A stretch of DNA of 27,153 nucleotides, taken from the NCBI GenBank assembly GCA_002411175.1, contig DHRN01000103.1, forward strand, positions 10,647 through 37,799, read 5' to 3'. How positions within the stretch are numbered: position 1 is the first letter of the stretch; every line of letters starts with the position of its first letter. Source of the DNA: Anaerolineaceae bacterium UBA5311. Its GTDB lineage: Bacteria; Chloroflexota; Anaerolineae; Anaerolineales; Anaerolineaceae. Positions 15,010 through 22,553 of this stretch are shown here, piece by piece. The notes below the pieces were generated by a model, which was given only the letters and a program-made list of their open reading frames with translations, was not told where the DNA came from and made no database searches. The position numbers and the translations under genes are program-made.

Positions 15010-15045
15010 ATTATACTCAATCCGCGAGTTATTTGAGGGTATAAT
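15010..15045. promoter_or_regulatory. Back-to-back leaderless promoters: GT2 gene (-) and ruvB (+)
   Basis: TATAAT on the minus strand (15015-15010) lies 7 bases before the GT2 ATG (15002). TATAAT on the plus strand (15040-15045) lies 8 bases before the ruvB ATG (15054). The boxes are 24 bases apart. No ribosome binding site fits on either side and no consensus -35 is visible. Both transcripts should start at or next to the ATG, and the two polymerase footprints would overlap. Confidence 0.55.
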
Positions 15046-15053
15046 TTTTACCT

Positions 15054-16094
15054 ATGATGGCAAAAGACGATGACAGCATTCTGGCTGCAAAACGCGCGGA
15101 AGATTCCGTAGACCTGACGCTGCGACCAACCAGCCTGGACGAATTGATCGGGCAACAGGGAGTTAAAGATAACCTCCACATTCAAATCCAGGCCGCAAAA
15201 CAACGAGGCGAAGCGCTTGAGCACGTCCTCTTTCATGGGCCTCCCGGATTGGGCAAGACCACTCTCGCGCACATCCTCGCTGCCGAGATGAAAGTGAACA
15301 TCAAGGTCACATCCGGTCCCGCTATCGAACGCGCGGGTGACCTGGCGGCGATTTTGACCAACCTGCGTGCTGGCGATATCCTTTTCATCGACGAAATCCA
15401 CAGGCTCGGCAAGCTCGTTGAAGAGATCCTCTACCCCGCGATGGAAGATTTCGCCCTCGATATCATCATCGGCAAGGGACCGGCTGCGCGATCAGTGCGC
15501 CTCAAGCTGCCCCGTTTCACCGTTGTTGGCGCGACAACCCGCCTTGCGCTGCTCTCATCTCCGCTTCGCGCTCGTTTTGGAGCAGTTTATCGCATGGATT
15601 ATTACGATGAGGAATCCCTCGCAGATATCATCCGACGCGGCGCGGGGTTGTTAAACTTACCTTACGAAGAGCCTGGAATCCACGAGATCGCCAGGCGTGC
15701 CCGCGGAACCCCGCGCATCGCCTTACGCCTATTGCGGCGCGTTCGCGATTTTGCCGACGTACGTGCGCAGGGAAAAATCACCCGGGAAGTCGCCATCCAG
15801 GGGTTGAGCATGCTTGATATTGACCCGCACGGTCTTGATGAGATGGATCGCAGGGTGCTGCTTGCCATTATTGACAAATACAATGGCGGTCCGGTGGGCT
15901 TAAACACGATCTCCGCATCGGTCAGCGAAGAACCTGATACGATCATGGACGTTGTCGAACCTTATCTGCTGCAGCTCGGTTACATCGACCGTACCGCCCA
16001 GGGGCGCATCGCCACGCAGCTTGCCTATCAACACCTGGGTCGTGATTACCGCCAGGCTGCAGCGCAAACCAGCCTCTTCGAACCACCTGAATAG
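15054..16094 (+). CDS. ruvB: Holliday junction branch migration ATPase RuvB
   Basis: 346 residues, a normal length. RuvB is the AAA+ motor that, with RuvA and RuvC, moves and resolves Holliday junctions during recombinational repair. Walker A GPPGLGKT is at 62-69, Walker B FIDEIHRL around 111-118, and the sensor/arginine-finger stretch GATTRLALLSSPLRARFG around 159-176. The C-terminal winged helix includes DEMDRRVLLAIIDKYNGGPVGL. The conserved LRPTSLDELIGQ linker lies at 23-34. ATG codons at 15054 and 15057 are both possible starts. It is followed by queA after 9 bases, an arrangement seen in many bacteria. ruvA and ruvC are not adjacent. Confidence 0.98.
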   Translation: MMAKDDDSILAAKRAEDSVDLTLRPTSLDELIGQQGVKDNLHIQIQAAKQRGEALEHVLFHGPPGLGKTTLAHILAAEMKVNIKVTSGPAIERAGDLAAILTNLRAGDILFIDEIHRLGKLVEEILYPAMEDFALDIIIGKGPAARSVRLKLPRFTVVGATTRLALLSSPLRARFGAVYRMDYYDEESLADIIRRGAGLLNLPYEEPGIHEIARRARGTPRIALRLLRRVRDFADVRAQGKITREVAIQGLSMLDIDPHGLDEMDRRVLLAIIDKYNGGPVGLNTISASVSEEPDTIMDVVEPYLLQLGYIDRTAQGRIATQLAYQHLGRDYRQAAAQTSLFEPPE

Positions 16095-16103
16095 CTCACT
16101 ACG

Positions 16104-17123
16104 ATGAAAACTGAAAATTTCGATTACCTGCTTCCCGGGCATTTCATTGCCCAGGTTCCGGTAGAACCGAGGGATCACTCCCGCCTGATGGTGATGAACC
16201 GGGAAAGCGGCGCTATCAGGCACCGACATTTTTATGACATTATTGAATATCTGAATCCAGGTGACTTGCTCGTGGTCAACAATACCCGCGTGATTCCTGC
16301 ACGACTGTATGCCAAAAAGCTCCCCGGGGGAGGCAGGATTGAAATTTTGCTGCTCAAAAAAACCGATCAGTTACGCTGGGAGTGCCTGGTTGGTGGCAGC
16401 GGGATGAAGGAAGGACGCGCTTTTCAGGTTGACAACGGACCCAGGGGACAAATTGAAAGCGTGTTGGAAGGCTCGAAAAGAATCGTGCGTTTTGTAGAAT
16501 CGATCGAGAATTTCTTCGACCGGGCAGGGCACACTCCGTTACCACCCTACATCCATGATTACGTCGGTAACCCGGAACGCTACCAGACGGTTTATAACCA
16601 GAATCCCGGATCAGCTGCGGCACCAACCGCGGGATTGCACTTCACCTCTGAACTTCTGAGCAGAATCCAGGATATGGGAGTTAATCTGGCAAGTGTCGAG
16701 CTGCGCGTCGGGCTGGATACTTTTGCTCCGGTAACCGAAGAAAACATCAGCGATCATCACATCCATCGTGAGTGGTGCCAGGTGAGCCGCGAAACGGCGG
16801 AACTGGTCAACCAGACCCGCAAGAACGGTGGAAGAGTTGTCGCTGTGGGCACGACAACGGTTCGCTCGCTGGAAAGCGCCTGTCGTGACAGCGATAACGC
16901 AGAGATAGAGCCCTTTTGTGAGGAGACTTCACTTTTTATTGCGCCGGGTTACCAGTTTTGCTGTGTGGACGCAATGGTCACCAATTTTCACCTGCCCAAA
17001 TCAACACTGCTGATGCTCGTCAGTGCATTTTCAAGCCGTGAGAACATCTTGAACGCTTACGGAATTGCCAAACAGGAAGGCTATCGCTTCTTTTCGTTTG
17101 GCGACGCGATGTTGATATTGTAG
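16104..17123 (+). CDS. queA: S-adenosylmethionine:tRNA ribosyltransferase-isomerase QueA
   Basis: 339 residues, full length. QueA transfers and isomerises the ribose of S-adenosylmethionine onto 7-aminomethyl-7-deazaguanine in tRNA, giving epoxyqueuosine at wobble position 34 of GUN tRNAs. The N-terminus FDYLLPGHFIAQVPVEPRDH and the segments LVVNNTRVIPARL, PLPPYI, SAAAPTAGLHFTSELL and TNFHLPKSTLLMLVSAF are all diagnostic. Co-transcribed with ruvB, 9 bases downstream of it, with no obvious ribosome binding site. The elp3 product modifies the same wobble position in other tRNAs, so this window encodes two wobble-base enzymes. Confidence 0.98.
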   Translation: MKTENFDYLLPGHFIAQVPVEPRDHSRLMVMNRESGAIRHRHFYDIIEYLNPGDLLVVNNTRVIPARLYAKKLPGGGRIEILLLKKTDQLRWECLVGGSGMKEGRAFQVDNGPRGQIESVLEGSKRIVRFVESIENFFDRAGHTPLPPYIHDYVGNPERYQTVYNQNPGSAAAPTAGLHFTSELLSRIQDMGVNLASVELRVGLDTFAPVTEENISDHHIHREWCQVSRETAELVNQTRKNGGRVVAVGTTTVRSLESACRDSDNAEIEPFCEETSLFIAPGYQFCCVDAMVTNFHLPKSTLLMLVSAFSSRENILNAYGIAKQEGYRFFSFGDAMLIL

Positions 17124-17137
17124 GAACAGATTCTTAT

Positions 17138-17206
17138 GGGTTTTGTCATTCTGAACGAAGTGATGCGAAGTATACAAAGTAAGAATCTGAACCTTTGCCA
17201 ACAAGA
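17138..17206 (+). repeat. 69-bp dispersed repeat block, copy 2
   Basis: This block is the inverted partner of 261-329, with 64 of 69 positions identical by eye. It begins 15 bases after the queA stop with GGGTTTTGTCATTCTGAACG and is followed by the 44-bp tandem units, as in copy 1. It has no terminator-like hairpin plus T-run, although its position straight after an operon could make it part of the transcript end. Confidence 0.85.
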
Positions 17207-17211
17207 AGCTT

Positions 17212-17345
17212 ATCGGCGAAGCCATCCTTTCGTAGGGAACGTGGCTTGTCCCGTTCCGGCGAAAGCCATCTTTACGTAGTGAACGTGGCTCGTCCCGTTC
17301 CGGCGAAAGCCATCTTTCCGTAGGGCGAGATGTCTGTACCGGCGA
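17212..17345 (+). repeat. Tandem array of 44-bp units
   Basis: Two near-identical 44-bp units lie at 17231-17274 and 17275-17318. They are preceded by a partial unit (17212-17230) and followed by a decayed one. The unit begins CGTAGGGAACGTGGCTTGTC and ends CGTTCCGGCGAAAGCCATCTTT. GGAACG and CGTTCC inside each unit form a dyad. The units match the inverted array at 1-183. Confidence 0.85.
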
Positions 17346-17399
17346 AGCCGTGTATTGGAAGTGTCGAAAATTCCATTTACAAGAGTGTTTCCCACCTCC

Positions 17400-17562
17400 A
17401 ATCCGCCGATGTGTGTGGTCATTGTGAATGGCGGATTGAGGGGGAGCAACATTGCCGTCACACCAATCTCACAACCCCCTCAATCTCGCCCTACGAATTT
17501 TCACGGGACGGCGTGGCAGCCGTCCCCTACACGTACAGCTGGGGCTCTGCTCCAGCCGCTGT
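17400..17562. other. Chain of hairpins in the queA-clpC gap, two mutually exclusive
   Basis: Four inverted repeats follow one another. AATCCGCC (17400-17407) pairs with GGCGGATT (17430-17437). GATTGAGGGGG (17434-17444) pairs with CCCCCTCAATC (17475-17485), 11 of 11 bases. GGGACGGC (17505-17512) pairs with GCCGTCCC (17519-17526), 8 of 8 with a 6-base loop. ACAGC..GGCT pairs with AGCC..GCTGT (17535-17562). The first two share GATT at 17434-17437, so they cannot form together fully. None is followed by a T-run typical of a terminator. No gene is visible between 17124 and 17738. Confidence 0.6.
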
Positions 17563-17685
17563 CATCGTTGGGAAAATCTTGGGATATCTCCTGAAACGCT
17601 CAGAAGATCGGTACGATCGCACGATCATTGCTCTGCTTATTAACCATTTTCTAATACCGATTTGCTACACTTCAATTGGAACATT

Positions 17686-17708
17686 TGTTGCAACATATTA
17701 CATGTTGC
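17686..17708. promoter_or_regulatory. Operator-like inverted repeat in the clpC promoter region
   Basis: GCAACAT-ATTAC-ATGTTGC (17690-17708) is a perfect inverted repeat with 7-base arms and a 5-base spacer. It overlaps the self-complementary TGTTGCAACA at 17686-17695. Direct GTTGC copies start at 17687 and 17704, 17 bases apart. A possible promoter (TTGCAA at 17688-17693, AAGAAT at 17710-17715, spacing 16) would have this repeat across its -35 and spacer, as expected for a repressor site. It does not match the CIRCE element or the CtsR heptad repeat. Confidence 0.45.
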
Positions 17709-17738
17709 TAAGAATAGAAATTAGAGGAAACAAACACA

Positions 17739-20222
17739 ATGATGCGTTTTGATAAATTTTCAGAAAGAGCGCAAGATGCCGCCGCCCGGGCAGCGGAGAT
17801 TATCCAGCGTTATGGGCATAATCAGATCGATTCTGAACATATCCTGCTGGCGCTGATTGAGCAGCCCCAGGGTTTTGTTACACAAATCATCGAGGCGATG
17901 AATGTCGTTCCTGGTGATATCGTCGATCGGCTCGATACCATCCTGCGCACCACGCCCAAGGCAAACATTTTTGGCGGTCCTTCAGGGCAAGTTTTCCTGA
18001 CTCCCCGCGTAAAAATGGTCGTGGATATGGCTAAGACCGAAGCCAATCGCCTTGGTGACGAATTCATATCCACCGAACACCTTTTCCTGGCGATATTGGC
18101 TGAGAAAAACACCCAGCTTGCCCGCATGCTGGAGGAATTCGGTTTCAACCGGGTCAGCGTTTTGGAGGTTATCCAGGAACTGCGCGGGGGTCCCCGCGCT
18201 ACCCAGCGCGGAAAATTCGAAGGTCGCTATAAGACCCTCGAAAAATATTCGCACAATCTTACACAGGCTGCGCGTGAAGGAAAACTTGATCCGGTCTACG
18301 GACGTGAGCTCGAAATCGTTCGCCTGATCCAGATCCTCAGCCGGCGCAGAAAGAACAATCCGGTACTGATCGGTGGGGCAGGGGTTGGCAAGACCGCTAT
18401 TGTCGAGGGACTTGCCCAAAAAATTGCCAACGACGATGTCCCTGAGATACTGGCGGACAAATTGGTCTATTCCCTCGACCTGGGTGCTATGGTCGCTGGC
18501 ACGCGCTTCAGGGGTGAATTCGAAGAACGACTAAAAACCTCGATTGAAGAAATCCAGGAATCTGCCGGAGAAGTGATTTTGTTCATTGATGAACTACATA
18601 ACGTGGTCGGAGCAGGAGCCGCACAGGGTTCGATGGATGCTTCCAACATGCTCAAACCTGCCCTTGCACGGGGTGATTTGCAGTGTATTGGAGCGACCAC
18701 AATTGACGAATATCACAAGCATATTGAAAAAGATGCTGCCCTCGAGCGCCGGTTTGCTCCAATTTACGTCGAAGAACCTACCATCGAAGATACTGTCAGC
18801 ATGCTCAGAAGTCTGCGCGACCGCTATGAGGCTCACCACAAGGTAAAACTGTCGGACGAAGCGCTCGAAGCCGCAGCCAACCTTTCGGCACGCTATATGA
18901 CCGGGCGCAAGCTGCCTGATAAGGCAATCGATTTGATGGATGAAGCCGCCGCGAAATTGCGCGTAGCTTTATATTCTTTGCCCGATGACCTAAAACAGGA
19001 CCGCAAGGAAATCGATCGGCTCCTGGCGGAGGAAGAAAAAGCCAGCCTCGACCGCGAGTACGAGCACGCAGTCAAGCTCAAGGCTGAAAGGTTAAGACTG
19101 GAAGAGTCATTCCAGGAAAAGCAGACCAGGTGGGAAGAGGAAAACAAGCTCGACGACGTTGTCGATGCCGATGATATTGCCGAGGTGATCAACCAATGGA
19201 CCGGTATTCCGGTGACCCAGCTGCTCGAGTCAGAAACCCAAAAACTCCTCGAGATGGAAGACCGCCTTCACGACCGCATTATCGGGCAGGATGAAGCGAT
19301 CAACGCGATCTCAGATGCCATCCGCCGGGCTCGCTCGGGTCTCAAAGACCCCAACCGTCCAATTGGTTCGTTTATCTTTATCGGACCTTCCGGTGTTGGT
19401 AAGACCGAACTGGCAAAAGCGCTGGCAGAATTTTTGTTTGATGACGAAGACGCAATCGTTCGTCTCGACATGAGCGAGTACCGCGAACAGCATACCGCCT
19501 CGCGTCTGTTTGGCGCGCCTCCTGGATACGTTGGCTACGAAGAAGGCGGGCAGCTCACCGAAGCCGTACGCCGCAGACCATATCGTGTCGTCTTGTTTGA
19601 TGAAATCGAAAAAGCCCATCCTGAAGTCTGGAATGCGCTTCTGCAAATCCTTGATGACGGTCGCCTGACCGACGGTCAGGGCAGAGTGGTCGATTTTAAG
19701 AACACCGTCCTGATCATGACCAGTAACCTGGGTACCGAATTCGTTCGCAAGGGCGGAGCGTTGGGCTTTTTGGCTGAAGATGACGATTCTGACGAAGTAA
19801 AAGCCTCCCAGGAGAAAATTGAGAAAGCGCTCAAAGAAGCTTTCAGACCAGAATTTCTAAATCGCATCGACGACATCATCACTTTCGCCCCACTTTCAAA
19901 GGACGATGTGACCAAAATTGTCGATTTGCAGGTCAAGGAGATCAAAGACCGTGTCATGGAATACGGTGTCGAAATTGTTATCGACGAAAGCGCCCGCGAA
20001 TGGCTGGCTGACCAGGGCTATGATCCCCTGTTTGGCGCCAGACCGCTAAAGCGTGCCTTGCAAAAGTATGTTGAGAGTAAGCTTGCCATCAAACTGCTGG
20101 AAGGTGAGTTTACATCGGGCGACCTTGTTCGCGTTATCAAAAATCCTGATATGGCAGAATTGTCCTTTGTTGCTGAACATAAGGAACCTATTGTTGTAGA
20201 AATCGAAGAAAACCAGGCATAA
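17739..20222 (+). CDS. clpC: ClpC-type AAA+ unfoldase, ATPase subunit of Clp protease
   Basis: 827 residues with the ClpC layout. A double Clp-N repeat domain (about 3-145) is followed by the first AAA+ module with Walker A GGAGVGKT near 211, then a short middle domain with UVR-like coiled coil (EYEHAVKLKAERLRLEESF, about 430-470). The second AAA+ module has Walker A GPSGVGKTELAKAL near 550. A GALGFLAED loop near 673 carries an LGF tripeptide at the position where ClpP-binding ATPases have VGF or IGF, so it probably docks on ClpP. ClpC unfolds damaged or tagged proteins, often with adaptors such as MecA or McsB; none is encoded here. The ribosome binding site GAGGA lies about 10 bases before ATG. 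An operator-like repeat just upstream suggests stress control. Confidence 0.96.
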   Translation: MMRFDKFSERAQDAAARAAEIIQRYGHNQIDSEHILLALIEQPQGFVTQIIEAMNVVPGDIVDRLDTILRTTPKANIFGGPSGQVFLTPRVKMVVDMAKTEANRLGDEFISTEHLFLAILAEKNTQLARMLEEFGFNRVSVLEVIQELRGGPRATQRGKFEGRYKTLEKYSHNLTQAAREGKLDPVYGRELEIVRLIQILSRRRKNNPVLIGGAGVGKTAIVEGLAQKIANDDVPEILADKLVYSLDLGAMVAGTRFRGEFEERLKTSIEEIQESAGEVILFIDELHNVVGAGAAQGSMDASNMLKPALARGDLQCIGATTIDEYHKHIEKDAALERRFAPIYVEEPTIEDTVSMLRSLRDRYEAHHKVKLSDEALEAAANLSARYMTGRKLPDKAIDLMDEAAAKLRVALYSLPDDLKQDRKEIDRLLAEEEKASLDREYEHAVKLKAERLRLEESFQEKQTRWEEENKLDDVVDADDIAEVINQWTGIPVTQLLESETQKLLEMEDRLHDRIIGQDEAINAISDAIRRARSGLKDPNRPIGSFIFIGPSGVGKTELAKALAEFLFDDEDAIVRLDMSEYREQHTASRLFGAPPGYVGYEEGGQLTEAVRRRPYRVVLFDEIEKAHPEVWNALLQILDDGRLTDGQGRVVDFKNTVLIMTSNLGTEFVRKGGALGFLAEDDDSDEVKASQEKIEKALKEAFRPEFLNRIDDIITFAPLSKDDVTKIVDLQVKEIKDRVMEYGVEIVIDESAREWLADQGYDPLFGARPLKRALQKYVESKLAIKLLEGEFTSGDLVRVIKNPDMAELSFVAEHKEPIVVEIEENQA

Positions 20223-20241
20223 GACGCTGGTCTGGCTTTAT

Positions 20242-20276
20242 GCCGGCGAAGATGGCGAAAGCCAACTTCGCCCGGC
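20242..20276 (+). repeat. Hairpin with GAAA tetraloop after clpC
   Basis: GGCGAAG-A-TGGC, a GAAA loop, then GCCA-A-CTTCGCC gives a stem of 7 + 4 base pairs around one A/A mismatch, extended by GCC/GGC past a one-base bulge. It starts 20 bases after the clpC stop. There is no T-run, so it is more likely a stabilising or processing hairpin, or an inverted pair of the GGCGAAGCCATCTT repeat core found at 1-183 and 17212-17345, than a terminator. Confidence 0.55.
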
Positions 20277-20328
20277 AGCCAGGGCTCGCTGTTCAACGTG
20301 AAGGCAGGGCTGAGGAAATAGCAAAAAT

Positions 20329-22002
20329 ATGACCACAACTAACGAGAGCCTGATCCAGCTGTTGAGAGAAAGCGCCCTCTTCAGCGCGATGGAGGATATT
20401 GATCTTCCAGTTATCGCTGAAGTCATGGTGGCTGTAGAACTGCCGGCTGGGGAGGTTCTCTTTGTTGCCGATGAGGAACGTGACGGCTTGTTTATCGTTG
20501 AGGCTGGCAAATTAATCGGTCGGGAGGCGCAGAAGGGAGCCGAATTACCCTATCAGCGCGGAGATCTGATCGGTCTCGGAAGCTCTGCTTACCCACATAC
20601 CTGGCAGGAAGATGTCCAGGCACTGTCGGATTCGCAGCTCTGGTTTATCCCCAATGAACAGCTCGCTTCGCTCTGCGATCAGAGCCAGCCGTTCCAGGAG
20701 ACGCTGACTGTCCTGGCAAGCAGCCAGAATTTGATCCGCACAATCCCCAAACCCTGGCTCGAAGCTGACGAAAAAGTCAGTCTGATTACCAGGAAACATC
20801 CGGTATTCCTGCTGTTTGGAGCGATACCCCCCATCGTGGTTTTTTTGTTGATCCTGTTGGGATTGTATTATCTGCAGGCAGTTTACCCAATAGCAGCCCT
20901 GTTTGGAATGCTGGCAGCTTTTTTCTTTTGTGCCATTTGGCTGGCATGGAATGTCCACAACTGGTCCAACGATTTTTACCTGATTACCTCCAAACGGATG
21001 GTCTGGGTTGAAAAAGTTTCCGGGTTTTACGACAGCCGGCAGGAAGCTCCCCTCGGAACCCTGATTTCCGTCGGAGTCCATACCACCCAACCTGGGGCTA
21101 TCCTCGGTTATTCTGATGTAATCGTGCGAACGTTTATCGGTGATATCCGCTTCGAACGTGTCGCACATGCGAAGACGATTGGCAAGCTGATCGAAAGCTA
21201 TTGGGCTAAAAGTAAACACATTGATCTCGAGCTGGACGCCAGGGCAATTCGCAGGGCTCTGCGTCAAAAATTTGGCAAAGCCCCCGAAGAAGTCAGTGCC
21301 AAAGAACTTGAACACGAGTATGGGATTGAAAATGAGCTTCCTCAGCAGGAGATGGGCTTCTTTCAGTGGTTATTCAGTGATTTTATGAAGGTTCGCTATG
21401 AGGGCGCGGGCGTGGTTACTTATCGTAAGCACTGGTTGATCCTGGTGCAGAAAAACTTGCTGCCTTTGCTTGGTCTGTTGCTGACGGCTGCTCTGATGAT
21501 CGCGGTGGTCACACGCAATATCACTGGGATCGACTACAAAATGGCACTAACCCTGGGTTCATTTCTGCTGTTTGTTTTCGCCGCGACCATGTTCTACCAA
21601 TATGTCGACTGGCGCAATGATATCTTTCAACTGACACCCAACCAGGTAATTGATCTCGACAGAAAACCCTTCGGTCAGGAATCGCGCCGGGCTGCCCCAC
21701 TCGAAAACATCCTCAGCATTGAGTACGAGCGCAGGGGTATCATCCCCATGCTGTTCAATTTTGGCACAGTCTATATCACAGTGGGCAACAGTCAGCTTAC
21801 CTTTAACGATGTCTGGCATCCATCTGATGTTCAGCGGGATATCTTTGCCCGCATGGGTACAAACATCCAGGATAAAGAACACCGTCAGACCATCCAGGAG
21901 CGAGAGCGCATCGCGCAGTGGTTCAAGGTTTTTCAGGAAGAAACCCAGGCTGGTCTGCTCAGCCAGGATATCACTTTTCCTTTGAATCCTCCTCCCGCAT
22001 AA
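20329..22002 (+). CDS. Membrane protein: degenerate cyclic-nucleotide-binding domain plus two TM/PH-like units
   Basis: 557 residues, not a family I can name with certainty. Residues 10-115 resemble a cyclic nucleotide-binding (CRP-like) beta-roll. The phosphate-binding cassette is degenerate: QRGDLIGLGSSAYPHTWQED lacks the Gly-Glu pair and the conserved Arg, so cAMP or cGMP binding is doubtful. Two similar units follow. Unit 1 (155-290) has RKHP, a pair of membrane helices (158-207), then NDFYLIT and APLGTLISV. Unit 2 (366-508) has RKHW, two helices (372-425), then NDIFQLT and APLENILSI. Each soluble half looks like a bacterial PH-like domain. The linker and C-terminus are charged and helical. 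It lies between clpC and def, with GAGGA about 10 bases before ATG. A role in membrane sensing or scaffolding is inference only. Confidence 0.75.
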   Translation: MTTTNESLIQLLRESALFSAMEDIDLPVIAEVMVAVELPAGEVLFVADEERDGLFIVEAGKLIGREAQKGAELPYQRGDLIGLGSSAYPHTWQEDVQALSDSQLWFIPNEQLASLCDQSQPFQETLTVLASSQNLIRTIPKPWLEADEKVSLITRKHPVFLLFGAIPPIVVFLLILLGLYYLQAVYPIAALFGMLAAFFFCAIWLAWNVHNWSNDFYLITSKRMVWVEKVSGFYDSRQEAPLGTLISVGVHTTQPGAILGYSDVIVRTFIGDIRFERVAHAKTIGKLIESYWAKSKHIDLELDARAIRRALRQKFGKAPEEVSAKELEHEYGIENELPQQEMGFFQWLFSDFMKVRYEGAGVVTYRKHWLILVQKNLLPLLGLLLTAALMIAVVTRNITGIDYKMALTLGSFLLFVFAATMFYQYVDWRNDIFQLTPNQVIDLDRKPFGQESRRAAPLENILSIEYERRGIIPMLFNFGTVYITVGNSQLTFNDVWHPSDVQRDIFARMGTNIQDKEHRQTIQERERIAQWFKVFQEETQAGLLSQDITFPLNPPPA

Positions 22003-22004
22003 GG

Positions 22005-22010
22005 TACAAT
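22005..22010 (+). promoter_or_regulatory. Possible internal -10 box before def
   Basis: TACAAT lies directly after the stop of the upstream gene and 21 bases before the def ATG. It would give a short leader containing the TAGGAGC ribosome binding site. No convincing -35 is visible in the preceding coding sequence. It could allow def-recF expression independent of clpC. Confidence 0.3.
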
Positions 22011-22031
22011 ACATCAGAATTAGGAGCAAGA

Positions 22032-22553
22032 ATGGCTATTTTAGATATTGTCACTTTTCCTGATCCTTCTTTGCGTATTAAGGCAAAGCCGGTCAGGAAA
22101 TTTGATAAAGAATTACAAACACTGATTGATGATATGTTCGAAACCATGCGCAACGAACCGGGTGTTGGGCTGGCTGCGCCCCAGATTGGGCAATCGCTGC
22201 AGCTCGCCGTGATTGAATATGCGGAAGAGCCGGAAAATGAAGACGCGCCGGCTCCCAAACCAAAACGATATGTGCTGGTCAACCCGGAAATCGTCCAACG
22301 CTCAGAGGATATGGTCGAAGCAATGGAAGGTTGTCTGTCCGTTCCCGGCTTGATCGGTCTGGTCGATCGACACGAAGCGATTACAGTCAAAGCCTTAACC
22401 CGCCATGGCAAGCCCCAGAAAATCAAGGTGGAAGGTTGGATGGCACGAATTTTCCAGCATGAAATGGATCATTTAAACGGCGTGTTGTATATCGACCGTG
22501 CCTCCGAGATCTACGAACCCGTCACCGAGGAAGCTATTGAGTCAGAGGATTAA
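22032..22553 (+). CDS. def: Peptide deformylase
   Basis: 173 residues. The enzyme removes the N-formyl group from nascent proteins. All three metal-site motifs are present: GVGLAAPQIG, EGCLSVPG (metal-binding Cys) and QHEMDHLNG (two metal-binding His and the catalytic Glu). An acidic Pro-rich stretch (EEPENEDAPAPKPKR) interrupts the middle, as in some type 1B and diverse PDFs. I chose the ATG at 22032 because the family N-terminus (AILDIVTFPDPSLR) starts there and TAGGAGC precedes it by about 6 bases. The frame is open further upstream, but that overlaps the preceding gene. Its stop overlaps the recF start (TAATG). Confidence 0.97.
   Translation: MAILDIVTFPDPSLRIKAKPVRKFDKELQTLIDDMFETMRNEPGVGLAAPQIGQSLQLAVIEYAEEPENEDAPAPKPKRYVLVNPEIVQRSEDMVEAMEGCLSVPGLIGLVDRHEAITVKALTRHGKPQKIKVEGWMARIFQHEMDHLNGVLYIDRASEIYEPVTEEAIESED

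Noticed and set aside
20545..21315. 256-codon minus-strand frame opposite the cNMP/PH-like gene
   Set aside because: The composition is typical of antisense reading, and the plus-strand frame has domain structure, an internal duplication and membrane helices.
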